Shown: one piece after another, positions 23,107 to 32,063 of the stretch | Layout of the letters: each line of letters opens with the position of its first letter | How positions within the stretch are numbered: the stretch's first letter is position 1 | The notes under the pieces: generated by a model | What the model saw: only the letters and a program-made list of their open reading frames with translations | Told to the model about the DNA's origin: nothing | Database searches by the model: none | Position numbers and translations under genes: made by a program | Assembly: GCA_003248075.1 (NCBI GenBank) | Contig: QJYK01000111.1 | Span: forward strand, 1 to 37,700 | DNA: 37,700 nt | Direction of reading: 5' to 3' | From: Gemmatimonadota bacterium | GTDB taxonomy: Bacteria > Gemmatimonadota > Gemmatimonadetes > Longimicrobiales > Gaopeijiaceae

Positions 23107-26085
23107 ATGAGTCATCCGAAGTTCGTGGACGCCTCGCGTCGAAGGTTCCGATGCGGGCTCGCCGGCCTCATGGCGCTCGCCCTCGCGGTCGTCGTCGCTA
23201 CCGACGTTACGGCCCAGGGCACAGGGACGGTCACCGGGATCGTCCGAGACGCCGTGAACCGGAATCCCCTGCCGGGCGCCCAGGTGTCGGTCGAGGGCGC
23301 CGGCCTGGGCGGCCTGGCCAACAACGTCGGGCGCTTTCTCATCCTGAGCGTTCCGGCCGGCCAGCACACCATCCAGGCCCAGCTCATCGGTTACCGGAGC
23401 GTCTCCCTCTCGGTTACGGTGACCGCCGACGAGACTATCACGGTGGACTTCGACCTACGCCAGGAGGCGCTGTCGTTGGAGGGCGTGGTCGTGACCGGCA
23501 CCGCCGGTCAGGCGCGGCGCCGTGAGATCGGGAACCAGATCAGCCAGGTCACCTCTCAGGACATCGAGCTGGCCGCGGTGACCGACATCGGCGACATCCT
23601 CCAGGGACGCACGACCGGAGTGCAGATCAACGACTTCGGTGGCCAGGTCGGCCAGGCGAGCCAGATCCGGCTTCGTGGCAACAGCTCTCTGACCCAGGGG
23701 AACAACCCGCTGATCTACGTCGACGGCATCCGGATCAAGAACAACGAGCTGGAGGAGGACGACGACGAGGCAGGTGCAAGCTCGTCCGTGTTCGACATGA
23801 TCAACCCCAACGACATCGAGCGGATCGAGGTCGTCAAGGGTCCGGCGGCGACCACGCTGTACGGTACGGAGGCCGCCGGGGGCGTGATCCAGATCTTCAC
23901 GAAGCGCGGAACCGCGGGCGCGCCGGCGTGGACGTTCAGCGCCGACGCCGGTCTGCACAGCATGCCCTACATCGGAAACAGCCTGAACCCGAAGTCGATC
24001 AATCCGACCGGGTTCCAGATGAACGACTGCACGCGCTCCCAGCGCTTCAACGCCCAGACCATGCAGTTCGAGATCATCAACGAGCGCGAGCCCGGCTGCC
24101 CGGACAACGGGAGCTGGTTCCGCAAGGGCTATTTCCAGCGCTACAACGTGAGCGTGCGTGGTGGCGGAGAGAACGTGAACTACTTCGTCTCCGGACGCTG
24201 GGAGAACGAGGATGGCGTCGTCGATCCGCAGGGACAGGAGTCGTACGGCGTGCGCGGCAATGTGGCATTCACCCCGCTCCAGGGACTGAACATCTCCCTG
24301 AACAACAACTACCAGCACCGGAAGGTGACGTGGATCCCCGACGGGAACAACGCCTCCGGTCTCACGCTCAACGTGCTGCGCGGCACCGCCGGGTACACCC
24401 CGGGGAACGACGACTCCCTGGTGCTGCAGAACGACCTGTTCAGCGACGTAGACCTCTTCCAGACTGCGGCGACCGTCGCTTGGGCGCCCAACACGATGTG
24501 GGACCACCGCCTGACGGTGGGGATGGACTACTCGCTGGCGGACTTCATCGACTGGAAGCCCTGGGGCTTCTACGAAGACCCGACGGCCAACCGCGAGAAC
24601 GACGAGCTGAAGGAGCGGAACCTGACGTTCGACTACTCCGGCTCCATCAACTACAGCCCCATCTCCGACATCAGCTCGCGCTTCTCGTTCGGGGGCCAGC
24701 TCTACGAGGAGTTCACGTACCGGCTGAACGCGTTCGACGAACAGTTCGCCGGGCCCGGTGAGGCGCTCATCGGCGACGGCACGAATCGGGACGTCGGGGA
24801 GGACCGGCTGCGGGTACGCAGCGGGGGCTTCTTCCTCCAGGAGGCGGTGGGCTTCAAGGACAAGCTGTTCCTGACCGCGGGCGTGCGCTGGGACGGCTTC
24901 AGCACGTTCGGCGAGGGCTTCGGTCTCGCGACCTACCCGAAGTTCTCGGCGTCGTACATGCTCTCGGACGAGTCGTTCTTCCCGACAGGGATCGTGGAGC
25001 AGCTGAAGCTCCGCGCTGCGTGGGGCCAGTCCGGCAAGGCGCCGGGGGCCTTCGAGGCAGAGAAGCTCTGGGAGGCCGCGGACGCGGACGAGCAGGTGCC
25101 CGCGGTGATCATCGACAATCTCGGCAACCCGGACCTCGGACCCGAGAAGAGCACGGAGATCGAGTGGGGCTTCGACCTGTCGGCGCTGGACGGCCGCGTG
25201 ACCCTCGAGTTCACGAAGTACGACCAGACCACGAAGGACGCGCTCATCGGTGTGTCCGGGACGCCCTCCTCCGGGACCGACAACACGGTTCTCCGGAACC
25301 TCGGTGAAGTGAAGAACTGGGGCACGGAGTCGGCGCTCAACCTGGTGCCGTGGCGCAGCGAGAACGTCGAGTGGTCGGTGGGCGTGCAGTGGAGCACCAA
25401 CGACAGCGAGATCACCGACCTGGGGCCCCTCGAGCAGCTCGACGGCGGTCGCCAGGTGGGACGGCCGCTCTACATCCAGTACGACGATGTCCTCACCAAC
25501 CCCGGTGAGTACGGGGTGGCGCCGATCCTGGCGGACACGATGATCGGACGGCTCTTCCCCACCGACATCGTCAACCTCCGTACCCGTGTCACGCTCTGGC
25601 AGTCGCTGACGCTGGACGTGGTGGGGGAGGGGCAGTACGGGATGGTGCGGCCCGTGGGGCCGGCGTACCAGAACATGCGCAGGACCTCGCTCACCAACCC
25701 GGTGTGGCCCTACTGCGCGCCGATCCTGGCGCAGTGGCAGGCGACGCCCGGGCCGAACAGCAACCGGATCGCGAACTCGGGGCTGAGCACGGACCAGATC
25801 TCCCAGTGCATCCAGCAGTACTCGGACCAGGGCGTGTGGACCACTGCCGCCGACTTCTTCAAGCTCCGCTCCGCCACGATCTCGTGGCGTCTGCCGGAGA
25901 GCTGGGTCCCCCGCGCCCGGAGCGTGCAGCTCTCGCTCCAGGGCAAGAACCTGTTCAAGATCACCGACTACTACGGGCTCGACCCCGAGGGACAGGACAA
26001 CGGCTTCGAGGACTCGACGCCCAACGACTACTACACCTTCGGGCAGCCGAGGACGTTCATCTTCGGCGTGACCGTGAACTTCTAG
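23107..26085 (+). CDS. SusC/RagA-type TonB-dependent outer-membrane receptor 2
   Basis: ATG 23107 follows AAAGGAGG (23095-23102). The 992-residue protein has a signal peptide ending near VTAQG, a carboxypeptidase-regulatory-like domain (about 37-120), a plug with SQIRLRGNSSLTQG, PLIYVDGIRI, NDIERIEVVKGPAATTLYG and GGVIQIFTKRG, and a large barrel ending in phenylalanine (FGVTVNF). The hinge VVTGTAGQARRREIGNQISQV at about residues 126-146 closely matches that of SusC1, so the two receptors share an ancestor, yet the barrel sequences differ in loop lengths. An acidic insertion (ELEEDDDEAG) sits in the plug. It should import its cargo with the SusD2 lid, using TonB energy. Cargo is unknown. Confidence 0.95.
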   Translation: MSHPKFVDASRRRFRCGLAGLMALALAVVVATDVTAQGTGTVTGIVRDAVNRNPLPGAQVSVEGAGLGGLANNVGRFLILSVPAGQHTIQAQLIGYRSVSLSVTVTADETITVDFDLRQEALSLEGVVVTGTAGQARRREIGNQISQVTSQDIELAAVTDIGDILQGRTTGVQINDFGGQVGQASQIRLRGNSSLTQGNNPLIYVDGIRIKNNELEEDDDEAGASSSVFDMINPNDIERIEVVKGPAATTLYGTEAAGGVIQIFTKRGTAGAPAWTFSADAGLHSMPYIGNSLNPKSINPTGFQMNDCTRSQRFNAQTMQFEIINEREPGCPDNGSWFRKGYFQRYNVSVRGGGENVNYFVSGRWENEDGVVDPQGQESYGVRGNVAFTPLQGLNISLNNNYQHRKVTWIPDGNNASGLTLNVLRGTAGYTPGNDDSLVLQNDLFSDVDLFQTAATVAWAPNTMWDHRLTVGMDYSLADFIDWKPWGFYEDPTANRENDELKERNLTFDYSGSINYSPISDISSRFSFGGQLYEEFTYRLNAFDEQFAGPGEALIGDGTNRDVGEDRLRVRSGGFFLQEAVGFKDKLFLTAGVRWDGFSTFGEGFGLATYPKFSASYMLSDESFFPTGIVEQLKLRAAWGQSGKAPGAFEAEKLWEAADADEQVPAVIIDNLGNPDLGPEKSTEIEWGFDLSALDGRVTLEFTKYDQTTKDALIGVSGTPSSGTDNTVLRNLGEVKNWGTESALNLVPWRSENVEWSVGVQWSTNDSEITDLGPLEQLDGGRQVGRPLYIQYDDVLTNPGEYGVAPILADTMIGRLFPTDIVNLRTRVTLWQSLTLDVVGEGQYGMVRPVGPAYQNMRRTSLTNPVWPYCAPILAQWQATPGPNSNRIANSGLSTDQISQCIQQYSDQGVWTTAADFFKLRSATISWRLPESWVPRARSVQLSLQGKNLFKITDYYGLDPEGQDNGFEDSTPNDYYTFGQPRTFIFGVTVNF

Positions 26086-26100
26086 CCCGGAGGCCAGACC

Positions 26101-27495
26101 ATGAGGAAGCACAGAGAGAAGCGAATGGCGTTGGGCCCCGTCCTGCTGGGCGCGGCGGTCGCAGCGATGCTCTCCGGGTGCGACCTGGGGATCCAGAACC
26201 CGGGCCGAATCTCGGACGACGCGCTGAACGATCCCAGCCTGATGGGCGTGGTCGTGAACGGCATCGCGAACGAGTTCAACATCACCACCGACAACTTCTC
26301 GTTCGACGTGGCTCGTCTCACCGACGAGATGGCGGGCACCGGGAGCTACTTCCAGACCGGCCGCTACCGCCGCGGGGCCCAGGACTGGGAGGAGACCAAC
26401 GCCCAGTGGGGCTACTACCACGAGACCATCTGGACCGCCGAGCAGGCGATCGAGCGCATGGAGAGCCTCGAGGACTTCGACCAGAACACGAGCCCGCTGA
26501 CCGCGAGGGCGTACCTGCTCAAGGGTCTGGCGGAGAGGAGCTACGGGGAGGCCTTCTGCGAGGTCATCTACGACGAGGGCGCCGTGGAGCCGCGCACGGC
26601 CGCGTTCGACCGGGCGATCACGGCGCTGACCACGGCCGTCACGATCGGGAGCGCGGCGGGGCCCGACGGCGCCGAGTATGTAACGGCCGCGCGGGCGGGT
26701 CTCGCGCAGGCGTACATGGGCAAGGGCGACTTCGGCCAGGCCACGAACTACTCGAGTCAGGTACCCACCGACTTCGAGGTGTCGGCCCACTACCACCAGA
26801 ACGCGAACCAGAACCTCTTCTTCAACGAGACCTGGGACCGGGCGGAGATCGGGCTGTACAACACGTACGGTGGCACCCTGGCCACGGAGGACCCCAGGGC
26901 ACCGTACACGATCTGCGGCACGTTCGACGACCCGGCCAACCCCAAGAACTCCAACGTCACGCCCACCGGGCTGTGCACGGCACACCAGGGGGCGGACGGG
27001 GTCACGGCGCACTACCGCCAGGAGAAGTACCCCGAGTCCGGGTCGGACATCCCCGTGGTCAAGGGGACGGACATGCGCCTCATCGAGGCCGAGGCCGCGC
27101 TGCGAAACGGGAACCTGGCGGGATTCACGGCGAGCATCAACGAGGTGCGCGCCTTCTACGGTCTGGACCCCATCGCCCAGCCTGCGACGGCGGGGGCCCT
27201 CGAGTACCCGAACGCCTACGACGCCAGCACCGGCGACGTCACGGCCCCGGGCGTGGACGGTTGGTCGATCCTGGACGGAGAGCGGTACCTGACGCTCTTC
27301 ATGGAAGGCCGGCGGGAGTGGGATCTGCACCGGTGGGATCATCCGTTCCTGAACGGCGGCATCGTCTTCTGGGACGCGGAGGACCGGCGCTCGTCGTGCT
27401 GGGTGATTCCCGAGATCGAGTGCACGCTCAACCAGACCGTCAAAGGCTCGAGCTTTGCGAGCGGGGTCGGGAGCGGGACGGTAACCTGCGGCTGA
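26101..27495 (+). CDS. SusD/RagB-type surface lipoprotein 2
   Basis: The 464-residue protein starts 15 bases after the SusC2 stop, behind GGAGG (26089-26093). A lipoprotein signal with lipobox LSGC leads to C-D-L-G-I-Q-N-P-G, the usual N-terminus of the family. Helical TPR-like units and C-terminal landmarks follow: MRLIEAEAALRNGN, SINEVRAFYGL, and GERYLTLFMEGRREWDLHRW. It caps SusC2 and binds substrate at the cell surface. Several Cys lie in the C-terminal part (SSCWVIPEIEC and a final VTCG), absent at the same place in SusD1, and may form disulfides. Two hairpins follow the stop codon. Confidence 0.93.
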   Translation: MRKHREKRMALGPVLLGAAVAAMLSGCDLGIQNPGRISDDALNDPSLMGVVVNGIANEFNITTDNFSFDVARLTDEMAGTGSYFQTGRYRRGAQDWEETNAQWGYYHETIWTAEQAIERMESLEDFDQNTSPLTARAYLLKGLAERSYGEAFCEVIYDEGAVEPRTAAFDRAITALTTAVTIGSAAGPDGAEYVTAARAGLAQAYMGKGDFGQATNYSSQVPTDFEVSAHYHQNANQNLFFNETWDRAEIGLYNTYGGTLATEDPRAPYTICGTFDDPANPKNSNVTPTGLCTAHQGADGVTAHYRQEKYPESGSDIPVVKGTDMRLIEAEAALRNGNLAGFTASINEVRAFYGLDPIAQPATAGALEYPNAYDASTGDVTAPGVDGWSILDGERYLTLFMEGRREWDLHRWDHPFLNGGIVFWDAEDRRSSCWVIPEIECTLNQTVKGSSFASGVGSGTVTCG

Positions 27496-27513
27496 GCTCA
27501 GCCCCTCGACGCG

Positions 27514-27532
27514 CCGGGGAGGTCCTCCCCGG
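27514..27532 (+). terminator. First hairpin after susD2
   Basis: CCGGGGAGG (27514-27522) and CCTCCCCGG (27524-27532) flank one base, so the practical stem is about eight pairs with a three-base loop. It starts 19 bases after the SusD2 stop. Confidence 0.5.
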
Positions 27533-27551
27533 GCGGAACATGGAGGCCGCT

Positions 27552-27578
27552 CGCCCCCGCCGAAGCTCGGCGGGGGCG
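27552..27578 (+). terminator. Second, strong hairpin after susD2
   Basis: CGCCCCCGCCGA (27552-27563) pairs perfectly over 12 bases with TCGGCGGGGGCG (27567-27578) around AGC. A short CTTTC lies a few bases downstream. It is the best terminator candidate for the susC2-susD2 transcript. Confidence 0.7.
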
Positions 27579-27680
27579 ACGCGCTTTCGGGGCGTCGATG
27601 TAACCGGCGGGCCCGTGCTTCGGTACGGAACGGACAGGGCCGCGGGAGTCGGGAAGCGGGCGAAGGGAGGACTCATTCGA

Positions 27681-28490
27681 ATGTGTGCATCTGCCAGACT
27701 GCGGTGGGCTGTGGCCGGGAGCGTGGTGCTCCTCGGGTCGGGGTTGCCGCTCACCCGTGGCGAGGCGCGGGGACAGGAGCTCCGAGGCGCGATCGTGGAC
27801 GCCGCCTCGGCGCGTCCGGTCGTCCTCGCCTACGTCGGCCTGCTCGCGCCCGGCCGGGAGTTCGTCGTGGCGACACTCGCCGACGGCGAGGGCCGGTTCT
27901 CCATCCGGGCGCCCGAGGCCGGCTCGTACTTCCTGTACGTGGCGCGCACGGGGTACCGGCCGCTGCTGGACGGGCTCTTCGACCTGGGAGAGGACGGCGT
28001 CCTCGAGCTTTCGGTCGGCATGACGCCGGCGCCGATCCCGGTGGAGCCGGTGGTCGTGGAGGTGGAGGGGCGGGGCGTGGACCTGGCGTCGGTGGGCTTC
28101 TACGAGCGCCGGGCCTCGGGCCAGGGTCACTTCATCACGCGGGAGGAGATCGAGCGCTCAGCCGTGGGGGAGCTCGCCGACGCTATGAGGAACGTGGTGG
28201 GGCTCCGCGTCTACGAACCCGGCGTGAACCCGCTCTTCCCCACCGGAGTGCAGCACTCGGAGATCCTCGTGCGGCGGGACGGCGAGTGGTGCTCGCCCAC
28301 CCTGTTCGTGGACGGAGTCGCCGTCGCCCGGGGCGGGCGGGGCGGCAGCCGTCCCGTTCGGCCGGACGACTACGTCGACCCCTCTGAAGTGGACGGCGTC
28401 GAGATCTACACGCGACCGGCCGAAACCCCGCTGGAGTTCGAACGGACCGGCGGCTGCGGCGCCGTGTTGGTCTGGACCCGCAAGCGGTAA
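27681..28490 (+). CDS. Plug-only TonB-receptor-like protein 3 (no barrel)
   Basis: The 269-residue protein starts at ATG 27681, ten bases after GGGAGG. It has a signal peptide ending near EARGQ, a carboxypeptidase-regulatory-like domain (about 34-115, LRGAIVDAASARPVVLAYV) and a plug domain (about 150-262): HFITREEIERSAV, LADAMRNVVGLRV, PTLFVDGVAVARG, DPSEVDGVEIYTRP and a final CGAVLVWTRKR. There is no barrel. Two Cys lie in the mature part, in GEWCSP and TGGCGAV; both are within the plug, unlike in the other two copies. It follows the susC2-susD2 terminators, so it may be read by leakage or from a promoter not recognised in the 185-base gap. It is probably a secreted or periplasmic accessory of the uptake locus. 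Confidence 0.8.
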   Translation: MCASARLRWAVAGSVVLLGSGLPLTRGEARGQELRGAIVDAASARPVVLAYVGLLAPGREFVVATLADGEGRFSIRAPEAGSYFLYVARTGYRPLLDGLFDLGEDGVLELSVGMTPAPIPVEPVVVEVEGRGVDLASVGFYERRASGQGHFITREEIERSAVGELADAMRNVVGLRVYEPGVNPLFPTGVQHSEILVRRDGEWCSPTLFVDGVAVARGGRGGSRPVRPDDYVDPSEVDGVEIYTRPAETPLEFERTGGCGAVLVWTRKR

Positions 28491-28521
28491 GCCGAGGCCC
28501 GCGCCTGTCGACCCGGATCCC

Positions 28522-28911
28522 TCAGCCGAGCACGGGTCTCTGGATCGCCAGGATGCCCAGGACCACGACCGCCAGAGAGATCGTGGTGGCGACGGCGTAG
28601 GGGAGCACGGTCCGCCGCTCCGGCGGGCGCTTACGCATGACGGCGGGAACGACGTGAGCGACGGCGGTGGCGAGGACCATCAGGACGATGTGCACGCCCA
28701 GGTCGTTGGTGAAGCCGTATCCGGTGACGATCATGGCGACGCCGAGAAACAGGTTCACGTCGAGGAGCGCCCGGTACGCCACGGCCAGGTTCTTCATGTT
28801 CCGGTCGTGGGGCCGTCCGGTCGCGCGGCCGTAGAGGGCGTAGGCCACCGTGGCGATTCCCGCGAGGAGAATCAGGTAACGGAGCCCGGAGTGCGTGTGG
28901 AAGAGAAACAT
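28522..28911 (-). CDS. Small four-helix inner-membrane protein
   Basis: This 129-residue protein has four hydrophobic helices and an N-terminal signature FHTHSGLRYLILL that is seen in a group of small uncharacterised bacterial membrane proteins. Histidines also occur at PHDRNMKN, GVHIVLMV and AHVVPAVM, close to helix ends, which could bind heme or metal, but no partner is visible. The start is ATG 28911 without a clear ribosome site. The 194 bases between this gene and the Asp-box gene hold a terminator palindrome and presumably its promoter, which I could not identify. I give no function. Confidence 0.7.
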   Translation of the reverse strand: MFLFHTHSGLRYLILLAGIATVAYALYGRATGRPHDRNMKNLAVAYRALLDVNLFLGVAMIVTGYGFTNDLGVHIVLMVLATAVAHVVPAVMRKRPPERRTVLPYAVATTISLAVVVLGILAIQRPVLG

Positions 28912-29083
28912 GCGGCCGCGGTCGAGGTGTCGGTGCTGGGAACGAGGTTCGGACGCGCAGCGCCCAGCGCGAACGTAACATGTCGTCCCGCGGTCACGTA
29001 CCTTCCCGGTGAGCGATGATCATCCTCCGCGGCGTCGGGGCGGCATACCCCCGGCGCTTCACGCTGCCGTTCGCCGTCTTCCA

Positions 29084-29109
29084 CTGAGCCCCGCGGCCGC
29101 GGGGCTCAG
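29084..29109 (-). terminator. Palindromic terminator containing the Asp-box gene stop codon
   Basis: A perfect 26-base palindrome, CTGAGCCCCGCGG and its complement, lies at the end of the minus-strand Asp-box gene. Its TGA stop (29106-29108) is part of one arm. There is no T-run, as is common in GC-rich genomes. Confidence 0.6.
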
Positions 29110-32063
29110 CGACCGGTTTCCCGACGGATCGCGGCCAGCTCGGCGCGCGCCGCCTCGATCGCGTCGCGCTGGGAGCGGGTCGGAGGATACAGGGTGCCGG
29201 GCCGGACCTGACCTCCGTTCAGGTCGCCGAAGATCCCGTTGACGGTCCGGGCCACACGGCGGATGCGCGCCTCGGGCGTATCCCGAGGCCCTGCCTGCTG
29301 ACCGAACCCGAAGCCGCCTCCGGAGACCCCCATGGCCTGCATGAGGGCGCCTACCTCCGCGGACAGCCCCATGAGGTCCAGCATGAAGCGCTCACGGGAG
29401 CGATACTCAGCCACGGAGATCGGCATCTCGGGATCCCCCCGCACCTCGACTGATCGGGCGTACTCGCCGCCGCGTGCCACGAGTGTGACCGTGTACCGTC
29501 CGGGAGACACGAGGGGGCCACGGTCGGCGACGGGCCGCGCCAGCTCCGGATCGTGGAACGGCGCCCACACGTCCGGGCCCTCGGCCGTGGGATGTCGAAG
29601 GTCCCAATTGACCCGGTGTACCCCGGTTTCCGAGGGCACCTGGACGCGGCGAATCACCTGGCCGTCGTCCCGCGCGATGCGGAGGGTGGCGTCACCGCTC
29701 CCGGGCCCCAGTCGGTATGTGACCAGGACCCCGTCGACGGGGTTCTCCCCGGCGAACTCGGCCTGACCCCGGTAGGACGTGTCCTTTCGGTAGACCTTGA
29801 ACGTGCCCGGGGCGATGGAGAAGAGCGCGGTGGCGCCCTGCGTGCGGCTCCACTCGACGATGGGCCGGGTGTCGTCGAGGATCCAGATCGCGCGCCCGTG
29901 CGTGCCGATGACCAGGTCCTTCTCCCTCGGGTGGATCAAGAGGTCGTCGTATGCGGTGGTGGGGAGATTGGGGACCTTCGCCCAGGTCGCGCCCGCGTCG
30001 GTGCTGGCGAAGAGGGCGTGCTCGGTGCCGAGGAAGAGCACGTCGGCGTTGTCCGGGTGCTCCAGCACGGCGTTGACGGATCCCATGGTCGGCAGGCCCG
30101 CATGGAGCGGCATCCAGGTCGCGCCGAAGTCCTCCGTGCGGAAGACGAAGGGTCGGAAGTCCCCGTCCCGGTGGGCGTCGAATGCCGCGTACGCGGCGCC
30201 CGGCGCCCTGGCAGATGCGATCACGCGACTCACGTAGGTTCCGTCGGCGACACGGCGCACGTTGCGCGACACCTCGCTCCAGCTCCGGCCCCCGTCGCGG
30301 GAGACCTGGAGGTTCCCGTCGTCGAAGCCGACCCAGAGGATGTCGGGATCGAGGGGCGACTCCGCGATCGTGGTGGCCTCCCCGAAGCTCCCGGTGCCGT
30401 CGTTTCGTGAGATCGTGATATCGCGGCCCCTGACGCCCATGAGCTCCAGGTCGTCGCGGTCGATGTGGCGACTCAGATCCTCGGTGCGCTCCCACGACTC
30501 GCCGCGGTCCCGGGAGACGAAGACGCGGTTGCCTGCGACGTAGAGCACGTCCGGATCATGCTTGGAAAGGAGGGACGGCGACGTCCAGTCGAAGCGGTAC
30601 TGCTCGCCCTCCGGCGGGATCGGCGACACGTCCAGCATGTCGCCTGTGTGGGTGTCGTAGCGGAAGTAGCTGCCGTCGTTGGAGCTGCCGTACGCGTAGC
30701 GCGCGTCACGCGGGTCCGCATGCCAGGACATGCCGTCGCCGAAGCCGTTCTGCATCCAGTCGTCGTTCACGATGCCCGCCCAGCGTCGGGTCTCCGAGGG
30801 TCCCATGAACGAGTGATTGTCCTGAAGCCCGCCGTACACCCAGTACGGATCGCGCATGTCGACCCCGATCCAGTAGAACTGGGCGATGGGGAAATTGTTC
30901 ACCTTCCTGAAGCTCTGACCCCGGTCGTAGCTCTCCCAGAGGCCGGCGTCGCCACCGAGGTAGAGGTGCCCGGAGTCGTTCGGGTCGATCCAGAGCGCAT
31001 GATGGTCGGCGTGGACCCCCACGTCGTACGTGGGCGCGCGCGCGATCTGCGTCCAGCTCCTGCCGCCGTCCTCGCTCACGTACGACTGCGTGGCGAGGGC
31101 ATACACGCGGTTCTCGTCGGTCGGATCGATGAAGATCTCGGAGTAGTACATCGGCCTGCCGTTCTGGGGGCTGACGCGCTCCCAGGTCGTCCCGCCATCG
31201 CTGGTCCGATACGTGCCCTGCCCATCGCGGGTACCGTGCTCGACCAGCGCATTGAGCACGAGGGGGTTGCTCCTCGATATCGCGAGTCCGATGCGCCCCT
31301 TGTCGCCCGCCGGCAGGCCGCCCGTGAGCTCGGTCCACGTGTCCCCGCCGTCGGTGGTCTTGTAGATGCCCGAGCCGGGGCCGCCGCCGTTGAAGCCCCA
31401 CGCGCGCCGCAGGCGCTGGTAGGTCGCGGCGTAGAGCACCTCGGGACGGGAGGGATCCATCACCAGGTCGACGGCTCCCGTGTACTCGTTCACGCGGAGG
31501 ACTCTGTCCCATGTGCGCCCGCCGTCCCGCGTGCGGTAGACGCCGCGGTCTTCGCTCGCGGCCCACAGGTTGCCCAGGGCGGCCACGTAGGCGACTTCGG
31601 GATTGGTCGGGTGGATCTCGATCTTGCCGATGTGTCTCGTGCCGGCCAGTCCAACGTGACGCCAGCTCGCTCCCCCGTCGTCGGACCTGTATACGCCGTT
31701 GCCCCAGGACGTGCTCTGACGGTTGTTCTGCTCTCCCGTGCCCGCATACACGATGCGGGGGTCTGAAGGCGCGAGCGCGACGTCGCCGAACGTGCTGACC
31801 GCCATGGTGTCGAAGACGTTGGTCCAGGTGTGACCCCGGTTCGTGCTCTTCCACAGCCCACCCGACGCCGCGGCGACGTAGAGCGTGGACGGATCTGCGG
31901 GCACGGCCTCGATGTCGTGGACCCGCCCTCCGGTCACCGCGGGGCCGATCGAGCGGGCATGGAAGGCCGCGAGATCCTGAGTGCGGATCGGGGCCTGCGC
32001 CAGCACGGCTCCGGGGGCCAGGAACGCGAGCGCGCTGAGGGCGACGTATGCTGGTCTCGTCAT
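29106..32063 (-). CDS. Secreted sortilin/VPS10-like Asp-box beta-propeller protein
   Basis: The 985-residue protein has a signal peptide ending near AVLAQ and a propeller region with at least ten Asp-box (BNR) turns of the form S-x-D-x-G-x-T-W: STNRGHTW, SDDGGASW, TRDGGRTW, TTDGGDTW, TSDGGTTW, SEDGGRSW, SRDRGESW, SRDGGRSW, TEDFGATW and STDAGATW. The C-terminal third (about 720-985) is a beta-sandwich followed by an amphipathic helical tail with a Gly-rich patch (VSGGGFGFG). The family is abundant in Gemmatimonadota-like and Bacteroidota genomes and is often labelled glycosyl hydrolase, but no catalytic residues are evident; ligand or peptide binding is as likely. The ATG overlaps the stop of the exonuclease gene (ATGA, 32060-32063), so the two are translated together. 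Its own stop lies in a palindrome. Confidence 0.9.
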   Translation of the reverse strand: MTRPAYVALSALAFLAPGAVLAQAPIRTQDLAAFHARSIGPAVTGGRVHDIEAVPADPSTLYVAAASGGLWKSTNRGHTWTNVFDTMAVSTFGDVALAPSDPRIVYAGTGEQNNRQSTSWGNGVYRSDDGGASWRHVGLAGTRHIGKIEIHPTNPEVAYVAALGNLWAASEDRGVYRTRDGGRTWDRVLRVNEYTGAVDLVMDPSRPEVLYAATYQRLRRAWGFNGGGPGSGIYKTTDGGDTWTELTGGLPAGDKGRIGLAISRSNPLVLNALVEHGTRDGQGTYRTSDGGTTWERVSPQNGRPMYYSEIFIDPTDENRVYALATQSYVSEDGGRSWTQIARAPTYDVGVHADHHALWIDPNDSGHLYLGGDAGLWESYDRGQSFRKVNNFPIAQFYWIGVDMRDPYWVYGGLQDNHSFMGPSETRRWAGIVNDDWMQNGFGDGMSWHADPRDARYAYGSSNDGSYFRYDTHTGDMLDVSPIPPEGEQYRFDWTSPSLLSKHDPDVLYVAGNRVFVSRDRGESWERTEDLSRHIDRDDLELMGVRGRDITISRNDGTGSFGEATTIAESPLDPDILWVGFDDGNLQVSRDGGRSWSEVSRNVRRVADGTYVSRVIASARAPGAAYAAFDAHRDGDFRPFVFRTEDFGATWMPLHAGLPTMGSVNAVLEHPDNADVLFLGTEHALFASTDAGATWAKVPNLPTTAYDDLLIHPREKDLVIGTHGRAIWILDDTRPIVEWSRTQGATALFSIAPGTFKVYRKDTSYRGQAEFAGENPVDGVLVTYRLGPGSGDATLRIARDDGQVIRRVQVPSETGVHRVNWDLRHPTAEGPDVWAPFHDPELARPVADRGPLVSPGRYTVTLVARGGEYARSVEVRGDPEMPISVAEYRSRERFMLDLMGLSAEVGALMQAMGVSGGGFGFGQQAGPRDTPEARIRRVARTVNGIFGDLNGGQVRPGTLYPPTRSQRDAIEAARAELAAIRRETGR

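Noticed and set aside
23455-27342. Minus-strand open frame of 1295 codons antisense to susC2-susD2
   Set aside because: It is the mirror of GC-rich codons of the real genes, lacks any recognisable domain, and is rich in Arg, Val, Leu, Pro and His in a pattern typical of antisense translation.
25704-27680. Extension of the plug-only protein 3 frame upstream across susD2
   Set aside because: The true susD2 frame is clear, and plug-only protein 3 has its own signal peptide and ribosome site at 27681.
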